Assembly (NCBI RefSeq): GCF_036013645.1
Contig: NZ_CP107869.1
Span: 1,674,001-1,738,000 of the forward strand
Direction: 5' to 3'
From: Streptomyces sp. NBC_00490
Lineage (GTDB): Bacteria; Actinomycetota; Actinomycetes; Streptomycetales; Streptomycetaceae
Length of the DNA: 64,000 nucleotides
Made by a program: the position numbers and the translations under genes. Within the stretch, counting starts at the first letter, position 1, and each line of letters begins with the position of its first letter. The notes beneath the pieces are model-generated. The model was not told the origin of the DNA. It was given only the letters and a program-made list of their open reading frames with translations, and did not search any database. Shown piece by piece: positions 17,392-25,740 of the stretch.

Positions 17392-19098
17392 TTGAACAAC
17401 AGCGCCCTCGACACCTCCATCCTCGATCGCACCGTGGCCGACGTACGCGCCAACGCCGCGTCCTGGTCCACCACACCGCTCACCGAACGCATCGCCCTAC
17501 TGGAGCGGTTGCAGCCGCGCGTCGTCGCGCGTGCGGAAGAGATGGCCGGCGCCGAAGCCCGGGCGAAGGGATACGAACCGAACTCCTCCTGGGCGGCGGA
17601 GGACTGGACGGGCGGCCCCTGGGCCCTGGTCCAGAACACCGCGGCCCTGCTGCACGTCCTACGACGGATCGCGGCGGGGAAGGAACCGCTGGACGCCGGG
17701 GCCGTCCACGAGGAGCACGGCCGCACCCGCGTGGACGTCTTCCCCGCCACGCGCTGGGACACCTTGCTGCTCAACGGGTTCCGGGCGCAGGTGTGGATGC
17801 GCCCCGGCGTCACGGCGGAGCAGGCTCGGGCGGGCGCCGCGGGCGAGTACCGGGGCAGGCAGACGGCCCCGGCTGTCGCCCTGGTGCTCGGCGCGGGCAA
17901 CGTCGCCGCCATCACCGCGCTCGACATCCTGCACAAGCTCTACGCCGAGGGCCAGGTCGTCATCGCCAAGATGAACCCGGTCAACGCCTGTCTGCGCCCC
18001 CACTTCGAGTACGTCTTCGCCGAGTTCGTCGAACGCGGCTGGGTGCGCTTCGTCGACGGCGGCGCCGCCGAGGGCGCCCATCTCACCCGCCACGACGGCA
18101 TCGACACCATCCACGTCACCGGCAGCGACCGCACCCACGACGCCATCGTCTGGGGCACCGGCGAGGACGCCGTACAGCGCCGCCGCGACGATCTCCCGTT
18201 GCTCACCAAGCCGTTCGCCAGCGAACTCGGCGGCGTCAGCCCGTGCATCGTGACCCCGGGCCCTTGGAGCGCCGCCGACTTCCGCTTCCAGGCCGAGCAC
18301 ATCGTCACCAGCAAGATGAACAACTCCGGCCACAACTGCATCGCCACCCAGATCCTCGTCCTGCCACGCGACTGGCACGGCACCGAGCGGCTGCTCGTCG
18401 AGATCCGTCGGGTACTGCGCGAACTGCCTCCGCGTACCGACTACTACCCGGGCGCCGCGGACCGTCTGGCCGCGGTACGCGAGGCCCACCCGGAGGCGGA
18501 GACGTACGGCGACGGCTGCCGGCTCCTCGTCCCCGACATCACCGACCACCACGACGTCCTCCTCACCGACGAGGTCTTCGGCAGCGCCCTGGGCGTCGTA
18601 CGCCTGCCCGGCACTACCCCGGCCGCATTCCTGCGGCACGCCGTCGACTTCGCCAACGACACCCTGCCAGGCACCCTCGGCGCCACCCTGCTCGTCCACC
18701 CGAAGACCGAGAAGGCCGACCCGGAGGCGGTGCGCACCGCCATCGCCGAGATGCGCTACGGCACGCTGGGCGTCAACTGCTGGTCGGGCGTCGGCTTCCT
18801 GCTCGGGTTCACGCCGTGGGGTGCCTTCCCCGGCCACACCCCACGGGACATCGGCAGCGGCATCGGCTTCGTGCACAACGCGTTCATGCTCGAGGGCATC
18901 GAGAAGACCGTGCTGCGCGCCCCGTTCACACCGGCTCCCCGCGGCCTGATCACGGGCGACCCTTCGCTGTCTCCACGCCCCCCGTACTTCGTCACGCACC
19001 GCACGGCGCTGGCCACGGTGCGGCGCCTCACCCGCTTCACGACGTCGCCGCGCCTGAGGAAACTGCCCGCACTCTTCGCTGCCGCGCTGCGGGGCTGA
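17392..19098 (+). CDS. Aldehyde dehydrogenase-superfamily protein (~570 aa)
   Basis: The ALDH signatures are visible: the catalytic Cys at ~316 (SGHNCIATQ) and the general-base Glu at ~278 (FASELGGVSP). The protein is longer than the usual 480-500 aa, with an extended N-terminal helix region and a C-terminal tail. I chose TTG at 17392, which follows AAGGGA by five bases. An ATG at 17323 would add 23 residues but lacks a ribosome-binding site. It sits between a carrier and an acyl-CoA synthetase gene and should convert an aldehyde to an acid (or acyl-CoA). Family confidence is high, start confidence moderate. Confidence 0.85.
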   Translation: MNNSALDTSILDRTVADVRANAASWSTTPLTERIALLERLQPRVVARAEEMAGAEARAKGYEPNSSWAAEDWTGGPWALVQNTAALLHVLRRIAAGKEPLDAGAVHEEHGRTRVDVFPATRWDTLLLNGFRAQVWMRPGVTAEQARAGAAGEYRGRQTAPAVALVLGAGNVAAITALDILHKLYAEGQVVIAKMNPVNACLRPHFEYVFAEFVERGWVRFVDGGAAEGAHLTRHDGIDTIHVTGSDRTHDAIVWGTGEDAVQRRRDDLPLLTKPFASELGGVSPCIVTPGPWSAADFRFQAEHIVTSKMNNSGHNCIATQILVLPRDWHGTERLLVEIRRVLRELPPRTDYYPGAADRLAAVREAHPEAETYGDGCRLLVPDITDHHDVLLTDEVFGSALGVVRLPGTTPAAFLRHAVDFANDTLPGTLGATLLVHPKTEKADPEAVRTAIAEMRYGTLGVNCWSGVGFLLGFTPWGAFPGHTPRDIGSGIGFVHNAFMLEGIEKTVLRAPFTPAPRGLITGDPSLSPRPPYFVTHRTALATVRRLTRFTTSPRLRKLPALFAAALRG

Positions 19099-19142
19099 TC
19101 CCGGATCCACCGCGCCCGCCGAAACACCTACAGGAGATCCTC

Positions 19143-20759
19143 GTGCTCAACCTCGCCTCCGTCCTGGAGCACAGCGCCCGCGCCGTGCCCCACCGCACCG
19201 CGATCGTCCTGGGCGTCCAGCGGCTCACCTACGCGGAACTCGACGCCGCCGCCTGCCGCGTGGCCAGCCTCCTGCACTCGCGCGGTGTCGGACCGGGCGA
19301 CAAGGTGGCCCTGTCCTGCCCCAACCTGCCGTGGTACCCCATCGTCTACTACGGCATCCTCAAAGCCGGCGCGGTGGTGGTCCCGCTCAACGTGCTGCTG
19401 AAAAGCCGTGAGATCGCCTACCACCTGGCCGATGCCGAGGTGAAGGCGTACTTCTGCTTCGAGGGCAGCGCCGAACTCCCCCTCGGTCAGGAGGGCTGGA
19501 CCGGCTTCGGTAAGGCGCCGGACTGCGAACACTTCTTCGTGATGACGGCCGCTCCCTCCGTCATCTCCCCGATCGAGGGCGCCGAGACCCTGACGGCGGC
19601 ACTGGCGGGACAGAGCGCGGAGTTCGAGACGGTGGCCACGGAGCCCGGTGACACGGCGGTCATCCTCTACACGTCCGGCACCACCGGCCGGCCCAAGGGC
19701 GCCGAGCTCACCCACTCCAACGTGATGCTCAACGTGCTGACGTGCCACAAGCTGTTCGGCGAAGTGGAACACGACATTCATCTGATCGCACTCCCGCTGT
19801 TCCACTCCTTCGGCCAGGTCGTGCAGATGAACGCGGGACTGGCATCGGGGGCCACGCTGGTCCTGCTGCCACGCTTCGACGCCAAGTCGGCTCTGGCTCT
19901 CATGCAACGCCATGCCGTCACCTTCTTCGCGGGTGTCCCCACCATGTTCTGGGCGCTGCTCGAAGCGGACACCTCCGACGTGGAGCTGCCCCGGATCGCC
20001 GAGAACCTGCGCATGGCGGGCTCCGGCGGCTCCGCCCTCCCGGTGGAGATCCACCGGCGCTTCACCGAACGGTTCGGCGTCACCATCCTCGAGGGATACG
20101 GTCTCTCGGAGACGAGCCCGGTCGCGACCTTCTCACCACGGGGCGAGCGGGTACGCCCCGGCTCCATCGGACGCCCCGTCTGGGGCGTGGAGGTGGACCT
20201 GGTCGCCGAGGACTGGACACCGGTCGAGGGCGCCGACGCGATCGGGGAGATCGCCATCCGCGGACACAACGTGATGAAGGGCTACTTCAACCGGCCCGAA
20301 GCGACCGCCGAGGTGCTGCGCGACGGCTGGTTCCGCACCGGTGACCTGGCCCGTCGTGACGCCGACGGCTGGTTCTACATCGTCGACCGCGCCAAGGACA
20401 TGATCATCCGCGGTGGCTTCAACGTGTACCCGCGGGAGGTCGAAGAGGTGCTGCTCACCCACCCCGCCGTGAGCATGGCGGCCGTGATCGGCCTGCCGGA
20501 CGACCGCCACGGTGAGGAGATCAAGGCCTGTGTGGTCCTCGCCCCGGGAGCGACCGTCACCGAGGAGGAGCTGACCGCCTGGTGCAGGGAGGCGATGGCG
20601 GGCTACAAGTACCCCCGCCTGGTGGAGTTCTTCGGCGTCCTCCCCACCAACGCCACGGGCAAGATCCTCAAGCGCGAGCTCCGGGAGGCGGGAAGGTCGG
20701 TGGCCCGCGACGCCGACCTCGCGGGCAAGCGGACGGCGGACCTCTCGCGGACCGACTGA
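19143..20759 (+). CDS. Fatty-acid/acyl-CoA synthetase (AMP-forming)
   Basis: This 538-aa ANL-superfamily ligase has the phosphate loop YTSGTTGRPKGAE near residues 175-187 and the A5-type motif EGYGLSETSP. The hinge region is GWFRTGDLARRDADGW, and the adenylation Lys (~509) lies in NATGKILKREL. It converts a carboxylic acid, ATP and CoA to acyl-CoA and AMP. The GTG start at 19143 follows AGGAG and lies 44 bases after the aldehyde dehydrogenase gene, so the product of that enzyme is a natural candidate substrate. Medium- or long-chain fatty acid specificity is inferred from the family. Confidence 0.92.
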   Translation: MLNLASVLEHSARAVPHRTAIVLGVQRLTYAELDAAACRVASLLHSRGVGPGDKVALSCPNLPWYPIVYYGILKAGAVVVPLNVLLKSREIAYHLADAEVKAYFCFEGSAELPLGQEGWTGFGKAPDCEHFFVMTAAPSVISPIEGAETLTAALAGQSAEFETVATEPGDTAVILYTSGTTGRPKGAELTHSNVMLNVLTCHKLFGEVEHDIHLIALPLFHSFGQVVQMNAGLASGATLVLLPRFDAKSALALMQRHAVTFFAGVPTMFWALLEADTSDVELPRIAENLRMAGSGGSALPVEIHRRFTERFGVTILEGYGLSETSPVATFSPRGERVRPGSIGRPVWGVEVDLVAEDWTPVEGADAIGEIAIRGHNVMKGYFNRPEATAEVLRDGWFRTGDLARRDADGWFYIVDRAKDMIIRGGFNVYPREVEEVLLTHPAVSMAAVIGLPDDRHGEEIKACVVLAPGATVTEEELTAWCREAMAGYKYPRLVEFFGVLPTNATGKILKRELREAGRSVARDADLAGKRTADLSRTD

Positions 20760-20953
20760 CGCGGCTGGGACCGAGAGCGTTTTCGCCGAACGGCATACGG
20801 CGCTCACGCTTGGCCCCGGCCCTGCCTACATGGTGGACACGCGCACTCCCACGCTCGGAACTGTGTTGTCCCACCACATACGCCTCTCACCTGCGTGTTT
20901 CTACGGTGTGGCGACAAACAAACGTCCCCGTCACACGCCAGGAAGTGGTACCG

Positions 20954-22339
20954 ATGTCATCCCCCGCGACCGCTCCCCCAACTCCCTCCAGCCTCAAGCG
21001 CATAGTCGCCGCCAGCCTCATCGGCACGACCATCGAGTGGTACGACTTCTTTCTCTACGGATCCGCCGCGGCCCTCGTCTTCAACAAGCTGTTCTTCCCG
21101 GGCTCCGACCCGCTCGTCGGCACCCTGCTGTCGTTCCTGACGTACGCCGTCGGATTCGCCGCCCGTCCGCTCGGTGCCCTCGTCTTCGGGCACTACGGCG
21201 ACCGGCTGGGACGCAAGAAGCTGCTGGTGCTGAGCCTGCTGCTGATGGGCGGGGCGACCTTCGCGATCGGGCTGCTGCCCACGCACGCGACCATCGGCTC
21301 GGCGGCACCCGTGCTGCTGACCGTGCTGCGCCTGGTCCAGGGCTTCGCGCTCGGCGGCGAGTGGGGCGGGGCCGTGCTGCTGGTGTCCGAGCACGGGGAC
21401 GCCCGGCGGCGCGGGTTCTGGGCCTCCTGGCCGCAGACCGGCGCCCCCGCGGGGCAGTTGCTGGCCACCGGTGTGCTGTCCCTGCTCACCGCCCTCCTCT
21501 CGGACAGCGCCTTCACCAGCTGGGGCTGGCGGATCCCGTTCCTGCTCTCCGGCGTCCTCGTGATGGTCGGTTTGTGGATTCGTCTGTCTGTCGACGAATC
21601 ACCGGTCTTCAAGCAGGCCCTGGCCCACGCCGAGGCCCGCAAGGCCGAGCAGGGGGCCGCCGCGGAGAAGCTCCCGATCGTCTCCGTACTGCGCCACCAC
21701 TGGCGCGACGTGCTCATCGCGATGGGCGCGCGCATGGCCGAGAACATCAGCTACTACGTGATCACCGCGTTCATCCTCGTCTACGCCACCACCGCGGCCG
21801 ACGTCTCCAAGCAGACCGCGTTGAACGCCGTACTGATCGCCTCCGCCGTGCACTTCGCGGTGATCCCGATGTGGGGCGCCCTGTCGGACCGGATCGGGCG
21901 ACGGCCGGTGTACCTGCTGGGCGCGGCCGGGATCGGGCTGTGGATGTTCCCGTTCTTCTCCCTCATCGACACCGGCAGCTTCGGCAACCTGATCCTCGCC
22001 ATCACCGTGGGTCTGGTGCTGCACGGGGCGATGTACGCGCCCCAGGCCGCCTTCTTCTCCGAGATGTTCGCGACCCGGATGCGCTACTCCGGCGCCTCCA
22101 TCGGTGCCCAGTTCGCCTCGGTCGCCGCCGGAGCGCCCGCGCCGCTGATCGCCACCGCGCTCCTGGACGACTACGGCAGCTCCACCCCGATCGCCCTGTA
22201 CGTCATCGCCGCGGCCGTCCTGACCCTCATCGCGGTGGGGGTGGCCAAGGAGACCCGCAACCGGGATCTCGCCGACGTCGACGCCCCCGCGGACACGGAG
22301 CCGGTGAAGGCCGCGACCGCGGACGCCCGCTCCGTCTGA
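20954..22339 (+). CDS. MHS-family metabolite:H+ symporter (MFS)
   Basis: This 461-aa protein has 12 predicted helices. The typical metabolite:H+ symporter start (IGTTIEWYDFFLYGSAAALVF) is followed by the loop motif GDRLGRKK and RLVQGFALGGEWGGAVLL, as in ShiA/ProP/KgtP-like carriers of organic acids. The ATG at 20954 follows GGAAG. A 194-base gap from the CoA ligase suggests its own promoter, but it keeps the same orientation and ends at a clear terminator. It probably imports an acid related to the preceding pathway. Confidence 0.88.
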   Translation: MSSPATAPPTPSSLKRIVAASLIGTTIEWYDFFLYGSAAALVFNKLFFPGSDPLVGTLLSFLTYAVGFAARPLGALVFGHYGDRLGRKKLLVLSLLLMGGATFAIGLLPTHATIGSAAPVLLTVLRLVQGFALGGEWGGAVLLVSEHGDARRRGFWASWPQTGAPAGQLLATGVLSLLTALLSDSAFTSWGWRIPFLLSGVLVMVGLWIRLSVDESPVFKQALAHAEARKAEQGAAAEKLPIVSVLRHHWRDVLIAMGARMAENISYYVITAFILVYATTAADVSKQTALNAVLIASAVHFAVIPMWGALSDRIGRRPVYLLGAAGIGLWMFPFFSLIDTGSFGNLILAITVGLVLHGAMYAPQAAFFSEMFATRMRYSGASIGAQFASVAAGAPAPLIATALLDDYGSSTPIALYVIAAAVLTLIAVGVAKETRNRDLADVDAPADTEPVKAATADARSV

Positions 22340-22350
22340 TCTCCCCCGAC

Positions 22351-22382
22351 CGGCCCCCGTGCGCTCGCGCGTGCGGGGGCCG
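22351..22382 (+). terminator. Terminator after the MHS transporter
   Basis: Arms CGGCCCCCG and CGGGGGCCG enclose a 14-base loop, 11 bases after the stop codon. The hairpin separates the rightward catabolic series from the leftward regulator gene. Confidence 0.65.
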
Positions 22383-22403
22383 TTCCCGTGCCGACGCGCG
22401 CGC

Positions 22404-24347
22404 TCAGTGCTGTGAGGGTGCGGACAACCGGTGCAGGCGCAGGGCGAGCTGGATCTCCAAGGCGCGTGCGGGGCTCTGCCAGTCGTCGCCGAGGAGGCGG
22501 CCGACGCGCTCCAGACGTTGGGCGACCGTGTTCACGTGGACGTGCAGTTCGTCCTTGGTGCGGGCCGGGCTCATGCCGCAGGCGAAGTACGCGTCGAGAG
22601 TGCGCAGGAGATCGGTGCCGCGTCGTTCGTCGTAGGTGACGACCTGGCCGATGGTGCGGTCGACGAAGCCCGTGATGTCCCGGTCGCCCGCCAGGAGCAG
22701 ACCGAGGAACCCGAAGTCCTCGGCCGCCGCCCCGTCGCCGGAACGGCCCAGGAGCCGCAGGGCGTCGAGGCAGCGGCGGCCCTCCTCGTAGGCGGCGGCC
22801 ACGCTGTCCGGGCGGGTGGCCAGGTCCTCGACCGGGCCCGACGCGCCGACGGTGACGGCCTCGTGAACGGCCGTGCCGAGGTGGCCCGCGGTACGGCGGG
22901 CCAGGGCGGTCGCGGTGTCGCCGGGTCTCAGGGGCAGCAGCAGGACGGTGCCACCGTCGCGGGCGGCGGCCAGTCCGTGCCGGGTCGCCGCGAGGTGGGA
23001 GGCGGCGGACCACAGGCGTCGGCGGGCGTCCGCCTCCTGCTCGGCGTCGGCCGCGGTGCCGTCGAGCCGGGCGGCGAGGACGACATGGGTGGCGTCGAGG
23101 TCGGCGTGCAGCCGGGAGGCCCGTTCGCGCAGCAGGCGCGGGTCGCGGTCGCGGGCGTCGAGGAGGTCGTCCAACAGTTCGCCGCGGACACGCTGTTCGG
23201 CCTCGGCCGCCGAGCGTCTCGCGAGCAGCAGCAGCGAGGTGACCATCGCGGCGCGCTCCAGGGTGCGCTGGTCGACGGGGTCGAGTCCGGGGTGGCCGTG
23301 CAGCACGAGGGCGCCGAGCAGTTCGCCGCCGGCGGCGACGGCCGCGATCCAGTCGTCGCCGTGCCGTACGGCGTGCCCTTCGGCCCGGGAGGTTTCCAGT
23401 GCCTGGGCGGGCGTGGCGGCGGCCTCGGTGAACTCGACCTTGCCGTCGAGGACTTCGGCGACCGCGGCCGCCACGTCGTGCACCCCGCCACCGCGCAGCA
23501 CGAGTTCGGCGAGCCGGTCGTGGACGTCGGAGGCGCGCTCGATGACGCCGCTGCGGTCGCGGATGATCTCGTTGGCCCGCTCCAGACCGGCGAGGGCCGA
23601 GCGGGTCTCGGTGAGCAGGTTCGCGGTGTCGATGGCGGCGGCGGCCAGGGCGGCGAAGGAGCCGAGCAGGGCGATCTGCTCCCGCTCGAAGACCCGGGCG
23701 CGCCGGTCGGCGGCGAACAGCACCCCGATGACGTGGTGGCCCAGCATCAGCGGCACGCCGAGGATGGCGACCAGGCCCTCGTCCCGTACGCCGCCGTCGA
23801 TGGTGCGTGTGTGCTGGAAGCGCTCGTCCTTGAAGTAGTCGTCGGTGACATAGGGCCGGGCGGTCTGGGCGACGAGGCCGCCGAGCCCCTCGCCCATGCC
23901 GAGCCGCAGCTGCTGGAAGCGGGCGGCGACCGAGCCCTCGGTCACGCGCATGTAGGTGTCGCCGCGGACCGGGTCGTTCAGGCTGAGATAGGCGACGTCC
24001 GTGCCGAGCAGGGAGCGGGCGCGCTGCACGATCGCCTGGAGCACGGCGTCCAGGTCGCGCAGTCCCGCCAGGTCGTGCGCGGTCTCGAAGAGGGCGGAGA
24101 GCTCGGCCTCGCGCCTGCGCCGTCCCTCCAGCTCCGAGCGCACGCGCAGCGCCACCAGCTTGGCCTGCTCCAGGGCGGCGATCCGCTCGGCCGGCCGGCC
24201 CTCGGCGCGGGCGACCAGCACCGGCTGCTCGTAGGCGTCGGCGGACGCGCCCCTGGCCAGCAGCTCGAGGAACGGTGCCTCGGCGCTGCCGGCGGGGCGC
24301 TCGGCGGACTGCACGTGATCGCGGGACATGCTCACAGGATTCCTCAT
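22404..24347 (-). CDS. GAF-domain PucR/CdaR-type transcriptional regulator
   Basis: The 647-aa protein has an N-terminal helical segment, a GAF sensor (~90-245), a coiled helical linker and a PucR-like middle region. A C-terminal helix-turn-helix of the PucR/CdaR type lies at ~580-640 (KDELHVHVNTVAQRLERVGRLL). The first ATG (24347) is kept because GAGGTG lies eight bases upstream; a second ATG at 24329 is possible. It lies 48 bases downstream of the 3-hydroxybutyrate dehydrogenase gene on the same strand and probably regulates it. The GAF domain may sense a small metabolite or redox state. Confidence 0.85.
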   Translation of the reverse strand: MRNPVSMSRDHVQSAERPAGSAEAPFLELLARGASADAYEQPVLVARAEGRPAERIAALEQAKLVALRVRSELEGRRRREAELSALFETAHDLAGLRDLDAVLQAIVQRARSLLGTDVAYLSLNDPVRGDTYMRVTEGSVAARFQQLRLGMGEGLGGLVAQTARPYVTDDYFKDERFQHTRTIDGGVRDEGLVAILGVPLMLGHHVIGVLFAADRRARVFEREQIALLGSFAALAAAAIDTANLLTETRSALAGLERANEIIRDRSGVIERASDVHDRLAELVLRGGGVHDVAAAVAEVLDGKVEFTEAAATPAQALETSRAEGHAVRHGDDWIAAVAAGGELLGALVLHGHPGLDPVDQRTLERAAMVTSLLLLARRSAAEAEQRVRGELLDDLLDARDRDPRLLRERASRLHADLDATHVVLAARLDGTAADAEQEADARRRLWSAASHLAATRHGLAAARDGGTVLLLPLRPGDTATALARRTAGHLGTAVHEAVTVGASGPVEDLATRPDSVAAAYEEGRRCLDALRLLGRSGDGAAAEDFGFLGLLLAGDRDITGFVDRTIGQVVTYDERRGTDLLRTLDAYFACGMSPARTKDELHVHVNTVAQRLERVGRLLGDDWQSPARALEIQLALRLHRLSAPSQH

Positions 24348-24395
24348 CGCACCGTCACCTCGTCAGCCCTGTGGACAACCCCGCCGGGGCGCGGC

Positions 24396-25196
24396 TCAGT
24401 GCGCCGTCCAGCCCCCGTCCATGACCAGGGACGTGCCGGTCACGAAGGACGCCTGCGGGCCGCACAGATACGCCACGGCCTCGGCGACGTCCTCGGGCTC
24501 GATGAGCCGCTTGACCGCGCTGTCCTGCAGCAGCACCTCGGCGAGGACGCGCTCCTCGGGGATGCCGTGCGCCTGTGCCTGGTCGGCGAGCTGCTTCTCG
24601 ACCAGGGGGGTGCGCACATAGGCGGGGTTCACACAGTTCGAGGTGACACCGTGGGGCGCGCCCTCCAGGGCGGCCGTCTTGGAGAGCCCTTCCAGGCCGT
24701 GCTTGGCGGCCACGTACGCCGACTTGAACGCCGAGGCCCGCAGCCCGTGGACCGAGGACACGTTGACGATCCGGCCCCACCCCTGCCCGTACATGTGGGG
24801 CAGGGCGCCGCGGATGAGCCGGAACGGCGCCTCCAGCATCACCGTGAGCACGGTGTGGAAGACGTCGGGCGGGAACTCCTCGATGGGGCGCACGAGCTGC
24901 AGTCCGGCGTTGTTGACCAGTACGTCGGTGCCCGCCGCGGCGAGCTCGGCGGCGTCCAGGTCGGTCAGGTCGAGAACGTGCGGTTCGATGGCGCCCGCCA
25001 GGTTCCGGGCCCCGTCGGCGAGCTCCTCCAGCCCCCGCGCCTCCCGGTCGACCGCTCTGACCTTCGCCCCGGCGGCCGCGAGCCGCAGCGCACAGGCGCG
25101 GCCGATGCCACCGGCGGCGCCGGTGACGAGGGCGGTGCGGCCGCCGAGGTCGAGGGAGGAGGCGTGGGGGGCCGGGAGGGCGCTGGGCGGGGTCAT
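24396..25196 (-). CDS. 3-Hydroxybutyrate dehydrogenase-like SDR
   Basis: This 266-aa classical short-chain dehydrogenase has the cofactor motif TGAAGGIG, the NNAG motif (VLVNNAGLQ), and the catalytic Ser, Tyr and Lys in NVSSVHG and YVAAKHG. The segments LQLVRPIEEFP and the C-terminal FVTGTSLVMDGGWTAH fit D-3-hydroxybutyrate dehydrogenases, which interconvert 3-hydroxybutyrate and acetoacetate using NAD. Its likely role is ketone-body or polyhydroxybutyrate turnover. It is followed by the GAF/PucR regulator in a probable two-gene operon. Confidence 0.85.
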   Translation of the reverse strand: MTPPSALPAPHASSLDLGGRTALVTGAAGGIGRACALRLAAAGAKVRAVDREARGLEELADGARNLAGAIEPHVLDLTDLDAAELAAAGTDVLVNNAGLQLVRPIEEFPPDVFHTVLTVMLEAPFRLIRGALPHMYGQGWGRIVNVSSVHGLRASAFKSAYVAAKHGLEGLSKTAALEGAPHGVTSNCVNPAYVRTPLVEKQLADQAQAHGIPEERVLAEVLLQDSAVKRLIEPEDVAEAVAYLCGPQASFVTGTSLVMDGGWTAH

Positions 25197-25250
25197 GGCT
25201 CGACCCTAAGCAGCGCCCTTCACTGTCCCCATGTGGTCAGCACCCATACT

Positions 25251-25730
25251 TCACTCGGAAATCATGGGCTCGAACCATGTGGGTTCATCGGACAGTGCTT
25301 GCTTGATCCGGAACAGCTGGCGTTCGCCCATCGGGGGCAGCGCGTCCACCTCGAACCAGCCGACCGCGAGGGACTCGTCGTCGTTCACCCGTGCCTCGCC
25401 CCCGACGGCCCGGCAGCGGAAGGTGATGTCCATGAACTGGCACGTGTCGCCGTTGGGGTAGACGACCTCTCTCCCCGACCGGACGAGGACGACCCGCTCG
25501 ACGACGCAGTGCACGCCCGCCTCTTCGTGGACCTCCCGGACGGCGGCGGCCGCGGGCTGCTCCCCGGGGTCGGGGATGCCCGAGATCACCGTCCACTCGT
25601 GGTTGTCCGCGCGCTGGCCCAGCAGGACCCGCCCCTCGTCGTCGAAGACGACGGCGCTGACGCCGGGCAGCCACAACAGCTGATGCCCGGCGGAGGCCCG
25701 GATCTCACGGATGAAGTCAGGAGTAGCCAT
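25251..25730 (-). CDS. Nudix hydrolase
   Basis: This 159-aa protein has a complete Nudix box (G-x5-E-x7-REVHEEAGV) beginning at GIPDPGEQ, which binds the divalent metals needed to cleave nucleoside diphosphate-X substrates. The ATG at 25730 lies 10 bases after the apolipoprotein N-acyltransferase stop, so the two are probably co-transcribed. Substrate specificity is not readable; relatives act on NADH, ADP-sugars or oxidised nucleotides. Confidence 0.9.
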   Translation of the reverse strand: MATPDFIREIRASAGHQLLWLPGVSAVVFDDEGRVLLGQRADNHEWTVISGIPDPGEQPAAAAVREVHEEAGVHCVVERVVLVRSGREVVYPNGDTCQFMDITFRCRAVGGEARVNDDESLAVGWFEVDALPPMGERQLFRIKQALSDEPTWFEPMISE

Positions 25731-25740
25731 GCCCCCGACC

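Noticed and set aside
20760..20953. A loose inverted pair (TGGTGG with CCACCA) in the gap before the MHS carrier
   Set aside because: The arms are short and separated, and no clear promoter match supports them.
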